Source: JAHJQZ01 sp963676075
GTDB taxonomy: Bacteria; Pseudomonadota; Alphaproteobacteria; Rhizobiales; Devosiaceae
Assembly (NCBI GenBank): GCA_963676075.2
Contig: CAXXNZ010000031.1
Location: forward strand, 124,001-188,000
Reading direction: 5' to 3'
Length of the DNA: 64,000 bases
Shown: piece by piece, positions 39,801 to 48,508 of the stretch
Layout: each line of letters begins with the position of its first letter
Numbering within the stretch: position 1 is the stretch's first letter
Notes under the pieces: model-generated
Seen by the model: only the letters and a program-made list of their open reading frames with translations
Told to the model about the DNA's origin: nothing
The model's database searches: none
Translations under genes and position numbers: made by a program

Positions 39801-41966
39801 ATGAGGACGTTCGAAAAACCGGCGCCGGCATTCAGAGGGACACCCTCCTTGCCGCCCGTCGCGGGGCTCTTGGGAGCGATAGCTGTTTTCGTGGTGGCTG
39901 CGTTGGGCGCGCTTTGGCTGGCGACCGCCCAACCCTGGCTCGGCCTTGTCATGCATGCCGGGGACGATGGTCTGGTGGTGGTGACGCAGGTCCAGCGTGC
40001 GGATCTGCCCGAGGGTTTGGCACCCGGTGCAAGGGTGTCCCGGATCGGCGACATCGACCTGCGGGCCGTGGACGTGATCGAAGAGCCCGACACCCTGCCA
40101 AGTTATGACGCGATCAATGCCTTTCTGGCGCGTCAGGGGGCGCTGACCGAAGTCCTGGCCCAACCCGAGGTCTCCATTGCCTGGTCCAATGGCAACGCAA
40201 CCGTCCAGCAAACGGTGATCGCGCCCTATGCCGGCAGGCCGGCCTGGTCGTTGCCCGCCGAATTCTGGCTGCAGCTCTTCGTCGGCGGCGCAGGCATCAT
40301 CATTGGCGGCTGGGTCTGGGCGCTGAAGCGCGACACGCCGAGCATGTTCTTCACCCTGTCCGGCCTTGGTCTCATGATGTCGTCGCTATCGGCCTCGGTC
40401 TATGGCACGCGGGAACTGGCGCTTGGTGTCTCGCAACTCAAGGCACTCTCCGCCTGCAACTATCTTGGCACCAATGCCTTCGGTCTGGCCCTGATCAGCC
40501 TGCTGCTGGTCTATCCGCAGCGCATCGGCAAGCCATGGACCATCGTCGCCGTCTGGGTGGTTGGGCTTATCGCCGTTGGAGCCCAACTGCTACAGATGAT
40601 GCCCCAGCAGGCCATCGGTGCTTATGGGCCGATGCTTGTGCAATTCTTCGTCATCATGGTGCTTGTAGCGGCACAATTGTACCTGTCCCGGCGCGCCCCT
40701 CTGGCGCGTGCGGCACTGGGCTGGTTTGGCTTGTCCATCCTGTTGGGCACCAGCGTGTTCGTCTTCACCATTGCGGTGCCCGCACTGCTGGGACTGGAGC
40801 CCCAGGCCAGCCAGGCACACGCTTTCGGAATCATCCTGCTGATCTATTGCGGCCTGGCGATCGGCGTGGCGCGCTATCGTCTGTTCGACCTCGGCATCTG
40901 GTCCTTCCGTCTCGGCTCGTACCTTCTCGGCGGACTTGTGCTCATCGGGCTCGACGCTCTGCTGATTTACGTCGTTTCGATCGAACGCATTCCGGCCTTC
41001 GGATTGGCGCTGCTCGCGGTTGGCATGCTCTATCTGCCTTTACGCAACTTCCTCGGAGGACTGTTGAGCCGTCGATCCGGCATCGATCCCTCACGTTTCA
41101 AGGATGTCTTCGACATCGCGCTCTCCCGCAACGCAGCCGAGCAGGAAAGCAAGTGGCGCGCCCTCTTGAGCAACTGCTTTGCCCCGCTCAGCGTCGATAG
41201 CGGCAGCGACATTTCCCGCGCCGAGATCTTTGATGGCGGCCAGCAATTGCTGGTGCCCGCGACCAGCGCAACGCCGCCGCTGATGATGCGATACGCGCAT
41301 GGTGGCAGACGGCTTTTTTCGCAGGCCGATGCCGACTGGCTCCAGCAGCTCGTCGCCATGCTGGAACATGCCCTCACCAGCCGGGATGCGCATGAACGCG
41401 GCGCCCGCCAGGAACGGACCCGCATGGCGCGCGACCTGCACGACAATATCGGCGCCCAATTGCTGCGGACCCTGCACAGCAGCGACAACGAGCGAAAAAA
41501 CGCCATCATCGCCGAGACGCTGACCGACCTGCGCGACATCATCAACAATGCGCAGGGCATGGGCATGACCCTTGCCGAGATCCTGGCCGAGCTGCGGTTC
41601 GAGACCGACGATCGTCTGGTGGCGGTGGGCATCGATCTTGACTGGCAGTCCGATGTTCCCGACAGCCGGGTGGTGGACGCGCGACTGGCCCACACATTGC
41701 GCTCGATCATCCGGGAAGCGGCAAGCAACACCATCCGGCATGCCGGTGCCCGCCACTTCGCGGTCGAAATCGCGGAACGGGCCGGCGACCTGCATGTGCG
41801 GATATCCGATGACGGCTCCGGCATGACCGGCACGAAGAGCCGGCGCGATGGCGGTCTGGTGAACATGACCGCGCGCGCCGAGGGCCATGGCGGCGCGTTG
41901 AATATCTCAAGCACCAATGGAACACTGATCGAGGTGCGCATTCCTCTTGAGGCCTCACAGCCATGA
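39801..41966 (+). CDS. NarL-type sensor histidine kinase with a PDZ-like and multi-helix input domain
   Basis: A 721-residue membrane kinase. An N-terminal helix is followed by a PDZ-like periplasmic region (about residues 52-130, LAPGARVSRIGDIDLRAVDV), then about eight membrane helices (about 155-410). The cytoplasmic part has the HisKA_3 motif RTRMARDLHDNIGAQLL (His547) and an HATPase with REAASNTIRHAGA and SDDGSGM. The stop overlaps the response-regulator start (ATGA). The signal is unknown. The nearby exported proteins of 42608-46650 are plausible targets. Confidence 0.85.
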   Translation: MRTFEKPAPAFRGTPSLPPVAGLLGAIAVFVVAALGALWLATAQPWLGLVMHAGDDGLVVVTQVQRADLPEGLAPGARVSRIGDIDLRAVDVIEEPDTLPSYDAINAFLARQGALTEVLAQPEVSIAWSNGNATVQQTVIAPYAGRPAWSLPAEFWLQLFVGGAGIIIGGWVWALKRDTPSMFFTLSGLGLMMSSLSASVYGTRELALGVSQLKALSACNYLGTNAFGLALISLLLVYPQRIGKPWTIVAVWVVGLIAVGAQLLQMMPQQAIGAYGPMLVQFFVIMVLVAAQLYLSRRAPLARAALGWFGLSILLGTSVFVFTIAVPALLGLEPQASQAHAFGIILLIYCGLAIGVARYRLFDLGIWSFRLGSYLLGGLVLIGLDALLIYVVSIERIPAFGLALLAVGMLYLPLRNFLGGLLSRRSGIDPSRFKDVFDIALSRNAAEQESKWRALLSNCFAPLSVDSGSDISRAEIFDGGQQLLVPATSATPPLMMRYAHGGRRLFSQADADWLQQLVAMLEHALTSRDAHERGARQERTRMARDLHDNIGAQLLRTLHSSDNERKNAIIAETLTDLRDIINNAQGMGMTLAEILAELRFETDDRLVAVGIDLDWQSDVPDSRVVDARLAHTLRSIIREAASNTIRHAGARHFAVEIAERAGDLHVRISDDGSGMTGTKSRRDGGLVNMTARAEGHGGALNISSTNGTLIEVRIPLEASQP

Positions 41967-42601
41967 TCGCTCGCAATCTGCTCATCGTCGAAGATGTCCC
42001 CGAAGCGTTGGCCTGGCTGACGGATGTGGCGCGCGCCGCGTTTCCGGGCATCACTGTCGCCGCGGCCCGCAGCGTGCAGCAGGCCGCGGAGAAGATCGCG
42101 GCAGAAGTCTGGGACATGGCGCTGGTCGATCTGGGCCTGCCCGACGGATCGGGTCTTGACGTCATTCGCCGCCTCAAGGCGCGTTCGCCCGAGACCATGT
42201 GCATTGTCAGCACGGTTCTGGGTGATGATGCGAACATCGTCGCCGCCCTGTCGGCCGGGGCGCAGGGCTACATTCTCAAGGGGCAGCCCGAAGCGGTCGT
42301 GCACCGCCAGTTGATGCAGCTGCAGCACGGCATTCCGGCGCTATCGCCGACGATTGCGCGGCGCATCATGGAGCATTTCCAGCGAACGGGCCCTGTCGAT
42401 GGCGATATCGAGCCACTGACCGCCCGTGAGACCGACGTGCTGACCATGGTGTCCAAGGGATTCCGTAATGCCGAAGTCGCCCGGGCCTTGGGCCTTGCGG
42501 AATCAACCATCGCCACGCACGTCAAGAGCATCTACCGCAAGCTCGGCATCTCCTCCCGCGCGGAAGCGGCGCTGCACGCCTCCCGCATGGGGCTGACCTG
42601 A
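41963..42601 (+). CDS. LuxR/NarL-family response regulator
   Basis: A 212-residue regulator. The receiver domain carries the acidic pair Glu10-Asp11, the phospho-acceptor Asp56 (LVDLGLPDGSG), Thr in STVLGDD and Lys in ILKGQ. A C-terminal LuxR helix-turn-helix follows: LTARETDVLTMVSKGFRNAEVARALGLAESTIATHVKSIYRKL. It is coupled to its sensor kinase. Regulated promoters are unknown. Confidence 0.92.
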   Translation: MIARNLLIVEDVPEALAWLTDVARAAFPGITVAAARSVQQAAEKIAAEVWDMALVDLGLPDGSGLDVIRRLKARSPETMCIVSTVLGDDANIVAALSAGAQGYILKGQPEAVVHRQLMQLQHGIPALSPTIARRIMEHFQRTGPVDGDIEPLTARETDVLTMVSKGFRNAEVARALGLAESTIATHVKSIYRKLGISSRAEAALHASRMGLT

Positions 42602-42607
42602 CGCCGA

Positions 42608-43201
42608 TCAGGGCCAGACGGGGTCGGGGATCGTGTCCCGGCAAAAGTCCGGCACGAACACGCCGCGCGGCATCGGATCCCGGTCGGCCTCCGGATCTTC
42701 GGTCAGCTTGCCGGCGCTGTACCAGAGAGCCAGTCCGATTTCGGGCACCATCACGTACATGGGCGCTGAATCGCCTGCATTGGGCGGCTCGAACCAGAAG
42801 GTGAAGTCCTCGTCCATCGCGTAGAACCTCAAGGCCCGCAGGACATCGAGATCCTCGGGGTCTTCGCTGAAAAAATCGATCAATTCGCGCGGACCATCGG
42901 GCGCCGCGTCGGCGCGGCCGGGGTCGGTGACCGGAGTGAGCGTCATGCCGCTGTAGCCGTTGGAGACCGAGAAGGTGAACCAATAGCTGCGCTGCGGGGT
43001 CTTGAGCACCAGATAGAGATCGGACGCCATCGATGCCTGGTGCTTGGCACGCAGGAAGCTGACCTCGAAGCGCCCGTCCTCGGTCGTCAATTCGTATAGG
43101 GCTCTTTCGGCCGGGCATTCGTCTGCCCGAACCGCAGGAGCAAAAACGAAAAGTGCAGTGGTGACGGCAATTGCCAGTCGAAACAGACCGGATACGTGCA
43201 T
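42608..43201 (-). CDS. Exported hypothetical protein
   Basis: I do not recognise this 197-residue protein. The signal peptide ends at PAVRA. The mature part is acidic and beta-rich, with SYWFTFSVSNGYSGMTLTPV, a Pro- and Asp-rich middle, and three Cys overall (DECPAE and PDFCRD, plus one in the signal region). It begins a minus-strand run of three genes that converges with the two-component operon. A secreted role in envelope maintenance is possible. Confidence 0.6.
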   Translation of the reverse strand: MHVSGLFRLAIAVTTALFVFAPAVRADECPAERALYELTTEDGRFEVSFLRAKHQASMASDLYLVLKTPQRSYWFTFSVSNGYSGMTLTPVTDPGRADAAPDGPRELIDFFSEDPEDLDVLRALRFYAMDEDFTFWFEPPNAGDSAPMYVMVPEIGLALWYSAGKLTEDPEADRDPMPRGVFVPDFCRDTIPDPVWP

Positions 43202-43211
43202 GGCTTTGACC

Positions 43212-43478
43212 CTATACCGACATCAGGACAGGCCCCAGAAGGGCGGCTATCAAAAGGAAGATCATGCAGCCGGCGATACCCCAGCGCGTCTCGCTGTAAT
43301 CGGGGTCCTCGAAGCCACGGCGAAAAGCCGCAAGGGTTGCGCCGAGCCCGGGCAGGGTTTTGCCCGAACGTTCCACCGCATCGCGTCTGACGGCGAAAAG
43401 CCAGCGAAAGGCGAGGACGATAAAGGCCAGGAAGACAACGGCCTGGGCGCTCATAAGCACAACAAGGGGCATATTCAT
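43212..43478 (-). CDS. Small two-helix membrane protein
   Basis: An 88-residue protein with two hydrophobic helices (about residues 5-27 and 68-86) separated by a basic, Gly-rich loop (RRDAVERSGKTLPGLGATLAAFRRGF). No family is recognised. It lies between two exported proteins on one strand with very short gaps, so the three probably form one operon. Confidence 0.55.
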   Translation of the reverse strand: MNMPLVVLMSAQAVVFLAFIVLAFRWLFAVRRDAVERSGKTLPGLGATLAAFRRGFEDPDYSETRWGIAGCMIFLLIAALLGPVLMSV

Positions 43479-43485
43479 TGAAGAC

Positions 43486-45069
43486 CTACCTGCATTTCAG
43501 GGAAGCGCCAAGGAACGAGAAACTGCATGCCAGGTCTTCTTGCTCGGTGACCGCCGCGTCCATGTCCGCCGGAACCGATTTGGCTTCAATTTCGACAAGC
43601 GTGACCATGCTGCTGTCGAGGTCCATGAGACCGAACCACAAGAAAGGCCGCCCCGAGGGATAGACCCCGCCATAGACGTAGCCCAAAGCGGATTTGGAAT
43701 TCAGATTGAACGTCACGTTCCGCTCGGGAAGAAGGTTCATTCCCTGCTCGAGCAGAAGCGAGTTGCCGATCTGGACGATGATGCGATTGTCGCCATATTC
43801 AAGCGTATCGGCTGCCGGCGTGGTCACGACCGCCTTTACGGGCATTCGGGATTCCGGCCGCGGCACTTTCCCGTCGACTTTGATATCCTCGTTGAAAGAG
43901 TAAAATTTCTCAAACGCGAGATAGTCGAGGGCGTCGGCGGTCCGGCTGGCAACGTCCTCGAAGGGCGCCATGAACATCGCATTGAAGCCGCCCTTCTTGA
44001 ACAGGCGCCTGTCGGCCCGGCTGCCCGTTCCGAGGCTGGACCAGCCGTCCGGACGGTGGAACATGCTGAGCATGGGGCGCGCGGCACCGGTCACCCCCGG
44101 CGCGGTGAACAGCGACAGATCGATATCGCCATAGAGTTCGGTCTGTTCGGTGGGCAGGCCGCAAAAGGTGACGCCGAGCGGATTGTCCGGCCCGATGCGA
44201 AACCCGCTCAGCTTCTGCCCGGACTCGTTCACGGCGAAATCGGTGAGATAGGACGTGCTGATGGCGTCGGGATCATTATCCAAATACAGGCCCTTGTGAT
44301 AGGCCATCAGGCGCAGGCAGGCATTGCGAATGGCCGCGGGCTTGTCGTCGCGGTCGATCCAGTGTCCAATCGGAGACGGCGGCAGATGCGAGCGCATGAG
44401 GAAATAGTCCTCGCCGGTCTTGACGTCGTAGCTTTGGTCCGGGCCCATGCTCACGACATAGCCCAGAATATTCGGGTCGACATTCCAGTCGACCAGCTGC
44501 TCGACCATGAGCGCAATGTCCTCGCGGCTGGCGCCGAGCACGGCGTCCATGCCGAAATCGGCGACCAGGGAGCCGAGATCATCGGGTGCGAAATAGGGCG
44601 CGTGAAAGCCCAAAGTGGCGCCAGGCTCGATGATCCGGTCGCTATAGGCGCCAACACCGTCCTGGCTTGAATAGCCGGACCCGCCGAGAAAGGCGAAGGC
44701 ACAGGCCGAATAGCAGCTGGTGCCCGTTTCGACCACCGTCGCCACCCCACGATCGCGGAACAGGCCGGCCAGCTTGAGGCCTTCGATGTAGTTGCCGCCC
44801 GGGCTGTGCAGGGTGACAAGGGCGCAATTGCCGCCTTCGGCCGGCAGAGCGGAGACATCGCATTCGGCGACGCTATCCAGAAGTGCCGCCATTCGTTTGG
44901 CGTCCCCTTCGAGAACCGGCCCGGAATAGTGGATATGCGGCACGAACCGCTCGGCCGAGAAGTGGTTCGATATGTGCCACATCTCGGCGCCCGCCACAGA
45001 TGTGGTTACGCAAGCAACAGCGATCGCGACAAGCGGCGCCGCAACAGTCTTCAGAGAAGGTGTACGCAT
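43486..45069 (-). CDS. Periplasmic ClpP/crotonase-fold predicted protease
   Basis: A 527-residue exported protein, with a signal peptide ending near SVAGA. The N-terminal domain (about 85-260) looks like the family of predicted periplasmic serine proteases of ClpP fold: HSPGGNYIEGLKLAGLFRDRG supplies the oxyanion loop, and TSCYSACAFAFLGG holds the likely nucleophile Ser121. His in TLGFHAPYF could complete the active site. The C-terminal half is a separate beta-rich region of unknown role. GGAGCAG precedes the chosen start. A catalytic Asp was not identified. Confidence 0.65.
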   Translation of the reverse strand: MRTPSLKTVAAPLVAIAVACVTTSVAGAEMWHISNHFSAERFVPHIHYSGPVLEGDAKRMAALLDSVAECDVSALPAEGGNCALVTLHSPGGNYIEGLKLAGLFRDRGVATVVETGTSCYSACAFAFLGGSGYSSQDGVGAYSDRIIEPGATLGFHAPYFAPDDLGSLVADFGMDAVLGASREDIALMVEQLVDWNVDPNILGYVVSMGPDQSYDVKTGEDYFLMRSHLPPSPIGHWIDRDDKPAAIRNACLRLMAYHKGLYLDNDPDAISTSYLTDFAVNESGQKLSGFRIGPDNPLGVTFCGLPTEQTELYGDIDLSLFTAPGVTGAARPMLSMFHRPDGWSSLGTGSRADRRLFKKGGFNAMFMAPFEDVASRTADALDYLAFEKFYSFNEDIKVDGKVPRPESRMPVKAVVTTPAADTLEYGDNRIIVQIGNSLLLEQGMNLLPERNVTFNLNSKSALGYVYGGVYPSGRPFLWFGLMDLDSSMVTLVEIEAKSVPADMDAAVTEQEDLACSFSFLGASLKCR

Positions 45070-45145
45070 TTTATCTGCTCCAAACCGGATGCAGACGATA
45101 GCGAAGTCACGCGAACTGGACATACCCCGATCAGGGGAGAGCGGC

Positions 45146-46048
45146 ATGTCGTACCAGCGGTTAGTTTGCCCCGAACATCACCATGAACAGAAAAGGCTGT
45201 GGACATTCGCCATGACCAAGGGCTTGATCGTACTGACTGCGGCGGCGTGTTTCTCGCTGACCATGCCTACCCTGGCCGAGGGATCGGAGATCGTCATGCT
45301 TGGCGACGGCTCCTCGATCACCGTTGATGAGTATCTGCTCGAAACCTCCGCCCAGGACGTCAAAACGGTTGTGATCAAGGCGCGGCCGAACTTCGACCCG
45401 GAGCCGTTCGGGGCTGTCCCATCGGATAACTATGCCCGGGAAATGCAGCCACTTTGCTCGAGTCTTGTCCTGAACAGTCGGGACGTTATCAAGCAGGAAG
45501 ATGTGGATGCGGTGCGCATCAGGTGGGACTTCGATCCGACCTACGACACCGGCGCGTCTGAAGGCGTCGAGATCACGCGCTTTCACGAGTTCCTGTACGC
45601 ACTCGACGAGGATCTGATGTGCGTTCCGCAGCCGCTCGGCGTTGGTCTGGACAATCTGCAGCCGAACCTGCCGAGCGGATTGCCCGTCGTCCTGCGCTAC
45701 ATCGAGCCCGGTCCGCGCGCGCGGCAGTTGACGCTGACCTATGATGTGGGCGAACCCCTCGCGGACGTCTCGAGCGAAAAGCTCGAAAACGCGGCGATCG
45801 AGCTTTGTATCCTGCACGCGGACCGCGTTCTCGAGGATCGCAGCCGCTACTACGACCAAATCGAGACCGAGCTTGTCGCACTGGCCTTCGCCGAAGCCGA
45901 TGGCAACGGGCAGGAACTGGAACGCCGTGTTCTGTTCGGCGTCCGGGACAATGCCTGCAATACGGGGTTGAGCCCCGACCTGACCGAGGCCATCAGATCG
46001 ATGGCCGCAAAGACCGACGACGCGTCGCCATCGGAAGCTCAGCCGTGA
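45146..46048 (+). CDS. Exported hypothetical protein
   Basis: A 300-residue protein with a signal peptide ending near PTLAEG and a mature domain lacking recognisable motifs. Four Cys (QPLCSS, DLMCVPQ, IELCILH, DNACNT) suggest disulfides. The ATG at 45146 was chosen because GGGGAGAG lies 4 bases upstream. ATG 45212 (MTKGLIV) gives a more ordinary signal peptide and is a real alternative. It is divergent from the ClpP-fold gene and translationally coupled (GTGA) to the next gene. Confidence 0.6.
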   Translation: MSYQRLVCPEHHHEQKRLWTFAMTKGLIVLTAAACFSLTMPTLAEGSEIVMLGDGSSITVDEYLLETSAQDVKTVVIKARPNFDPEPFGAVPSDNYAREMQPLCSSLVLNSRDVIKQEDVDAVRIRWDFDPTYDTGASEGVEITRFHEFLYALDEDLMCVPQPLGVGLDNLQPNLPSGLPVVLRYIEPGPRARQLTLTYDVGEPLADVSSEKLENAAIELCILHADRVLEDRSRYYDQIETELVALAFAEADGNGQELERRVLFGVRDNACNTGLSPDLTEAIRSMAAKTDDASPSEAQP

Positions 46049-46650
46049 CAGCTGTTGTCGGCTGGAAAGAGCTCCTGCCGGGTGGAGAGCGATTGCTCTG
46101 GCAGGGGCGGCCCGCCGGGAGCCTCACCATGGGCGACTTCCTGACCACGCGCCTGCCATTTGGTCTGGTGTTCACCGCCTTCGCCCTGTTCTGGATGGCC
46201 ACGGCGTCGTGGATGGGCCAGAAGACCGGCGAATTCGACCTGATCGGACAGGTGTTTCCCCTGTTCGGGATTCCGTTCGTCCTGACCGGGCTCTATCTGA
46301 TGATCGGTATGCCGCTCTGGGACGCCTTTGAGCGCTCGCACAGCTGGTACGCCCTTTCTGACCAGGCCGCCTACATCGCGACTGAGATCTTCGGTCGGCG
46401 CAAGCTGAAGCGCTATCCGATTGCCGATATGGATGCACTCGAACTCGAAGACGGGGCCATCGGCACTGTGTGGTTCAACCGGGAAATGCAGGTCTACCGC
46501 AAGACGCGACGGCGCCCGGGTGGTGCCGGCATGCGCCGGACCTATGTCTCCACGACGAAAACAGGTTTCAAGCGCATCGAAACGGCACGCAGTGTCTACG
46601 GACTGCTCGTCAGGCAGATGAACAAGCTCGGCCAATCCGTTTCCGGCTGA
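46045..46650 (+). CDS. Membrane protein with a PH-like domain (hypothetical)
   Basis: A 201-residue protein starting at GTG that overlaps the previous stop. The opening LLPGGERLLWQGRP and the later YALSDQAAYIATEIFGRRKLKRYPIADMD resemble bacterial PH-domain (bPH2-like) membrane proteins: a short cytoplasmic start, two hydrophobic segments (about 36-60 and 67-90), then a small beta domain. No enzymatic motif is seen. About 215 bases after it have no gene. Confidence 0.6.
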   Translation: MTAVVGWKELLPGGERLLWQGRPAGSLTMGDFLTTRLPFGLVFTAFALFWMATASWMGQKTGEFDLIGQVFPLFGIPFVLTGLYLMIGMPLWDAFERSHSWYALSDQAAYIATEIFGRRKLKRYPIADMDALELEDGAIGTVWFNREMQVYRKTRRRPGGAGMRRTYVSTTKTGFKRIETARSVYGLLVRQMNKLGQSVSG

Positions 46651-46865
46651 ACCGCGCCGGGAGTTCCCATGAACATGCCTTGTCGCGCAGCGCTGGCGGA
46701 CATGCGGCGCGATATTTTACGATGGCGCTGTTGGCTGCCCCTGTGGCGCCACCGCCTATCTGCAAATCTGGAGTTAGTCGTTAGGATCTCGTCGAGGGCG
46801 CATTTGGCGACACGGTTACGTAAAGCGCTTTTGCAGACCGGCGCCAATGAAGTGATGCCCGGGGG

Positions 46866-48476
46866 CTACTTGTCCAGCCTTGCACAGTGAAGGGCTTCAT
46901 ATGAGAAAAAACTGAAATCGGCCGGCTTGCCACCGGCATTGAGATCGGAGGCCGCCATTCCGACAAAGGCGCCGGTGAAGCAGCCGCCGCCGACCGCGAC
47001 ACTGGCTTCGTCCGAGAGGATCGAGGCATCGAAATCCGGTCCGATGGCGGACCAGTTGTCCTCTCCCTCGAGCGCGTAGAAAAATCTGAGACGGAAATCC
47101 CGGACCTCGACCGCCAGGCGCATCTTGCCGCTGGGCGGTATCGGCACCGGGGCGGCGGGGTAGGTCAGAGACCCGCCGCGATTGTCTGCAAGTGCTGCCA
47201 TGATCAGCAACTGGCGATTGCCGTCACCGTCGGCGGTGACCGTCAGATAGTAAAGCGCGTGGCGGCCGTAATAGGCGGTCAGGCCGGCAAATTCGCGTTC
47301 ATCTTCGGGGGCAAAATCGAGCTCGGTTTCGGCCCGATAGGCGAAATCGGTCTGCCGCCGCGCCACCAGCGCCTGCTCGTGCCATGACCCGATGGCCTCG
47401 CGCCCGAAAAGGCGTAGGACGTCAGGTTTCTTGGTCAGCGAGAAAATGCGTTCCGGCTCGGGCGTCCTGAGCCACTGGAAATCCGGCGGCAAACCTGGTC
47501 CGGAAAAATCATAGGTGATCTTGGGCAGTCGAGATTCTGGCACACCCGGCACGTCGACCCCGAGCGCGGGCAGGGGGCCATTCCTGACGTAGAGCCAGTC
47601 GTCGTCACGCCACTCGCAGTGTTGCAGCGCACATTCCCGACCAAGGATCGATCGCCGGTGCTGCGTGACCGGCCGCCCCATCAGGTGAGTGAGATAGGTC
47701 TGTCCGTCCGGGGTATCGACGAGGTCGCCGTGACCGGCGCGCTGGATCGGATGCAGCGGGTTGTCCTTGGCGCTGAGAATGTGTTTTTGCGGATGCACCT
47801 CGTAAGGGCCAAACAGATCGCGAGACCGCGCAAGCGTCACGGCATGATCGAAGCCGGTGCCGCCTTCCGCCGTCATGAGGTAGTACCAGCCGTTGCGGCG
47901 ATAAAGATGCGGGCCTTCGGTGAATTTGAGATCGGTGCCCGGAAAGATCATCCGTCTCTTGCCGACCAGTCTTTGCGCTACTGGATCGTATTCCTGGATC
48001 GAGATGCCGGCGAACGGATTGGCGCGGTTGGTATGGTCCCAGAGCATCTGGACGAGCCATTTGCGCCCATCCTCGTCGTGAAAAAGTGAGGGATCGAACC
48101 CGGAGGCGTTGAGAAAGACCGGATCGGACCAGGGACCGTCAATCGATGGCGCGGTAACGAGGTAGTTGTGCCCGTCCTTGAACGAGCCCTGATGCCGCTT
48201 CATGTCGGTATAGATCAGCCAGAACTGTCCGTCCGCATGGGTGAGGCACGGCGCCCAGATGCCGCCGGAATCCGGTGCGCCCCGCATGTCGAGCTGACTC
48301 TTGCGATCAAGAGGGCGGGTGGCGAGGGCCCAGTTGGCAAGGTCACGCGAGTGATGGATTTCGACGCCGGGGAACCACTCAAAGGTCGAGGTTGCGAGAT
48401 AATAATCCTCGCCAACACGGCAGATCGAGGGGTCGGGATGAAAGCCCGGCAGGATCGGGTTGGTGACCATGCTCAT
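46866..48476 (-). CDS. GH43-family beta-xylosidase/alpha-L-arabinofuranosidase
   Basis: A 536-residue cytoplasmic enzyme. The five-bladed propeller begins NPILPGFHPDPS, with the catalytic base Asp15. The modulating Asp is in SGFDPSLFHDEDG and the acid Glu in KFTEGPHLY. The C-terminal 200 residues form the second beta-sandwich typical of the beta-xylosidase branch (DUF1349-like). GGGGAAA before MSMVTNP fixes the start. It is the last gene of the importer operon and hydrolyses xylo- or arabino-oligosaccharides. The lack of a signal peptide fits intracellular action after import. Confidence 0.9.
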   Translation of the reverse strand: MSMVTNPILPGFHPDPSICRVGEDYYLATSTFEWFPGVEIHHSRDLANWALATRPLDRKSQLDMRGAPDSGGIWAPCLTHADGQFWLIYTDMKRHQGSFKDGHNYLVTAPSIDGPWSDPVFLNASGFDPSLFHDEDGRKWLVQMLWDHTNRANPFAGISIQEYDPVAQRLVGKRRMIFPGTDLKFTEGPHLYRRNGWYYLMTAEGGTGFDHAVTLARSRDLFGPYEVHPQKHILSAKDNPLHPIQRAGHGDLVDTPDGQTYLTHLMGRPVTQHRRSILGRECALQHCEWRDDDWLYVRNGPLPALGVDVPGVPESRLPKITYDFSGPGLPPDFQWLRTPEPERIFSLTKKPDVLRLFGREAIGSWHEQALVARRQTDFAYRAETELDFAPEDEREFAGLTAYYGRHALYYLTVTADGDGNRQLLIMAALADNRGGSLTYPAAPVPIPPSGKMRLAVEVRDFRLRFFYALEGEDNWSAIGPDFDASILSDEASVAVGGGCFTGAFVGMAASDLNAGGKPADFSFFSYEALHCARLDK

Positions 48477-48508
48477 ATCTGTTTCCCCTGGAGCACCCGT
48501 GCCTTGGA

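Noticed and set aside
43360..44670. A 436-codon plus-strand frame
   Set aside because: It is antisense to the exported ClpP-fold gene, which has a signal peptide and conserved motifs.
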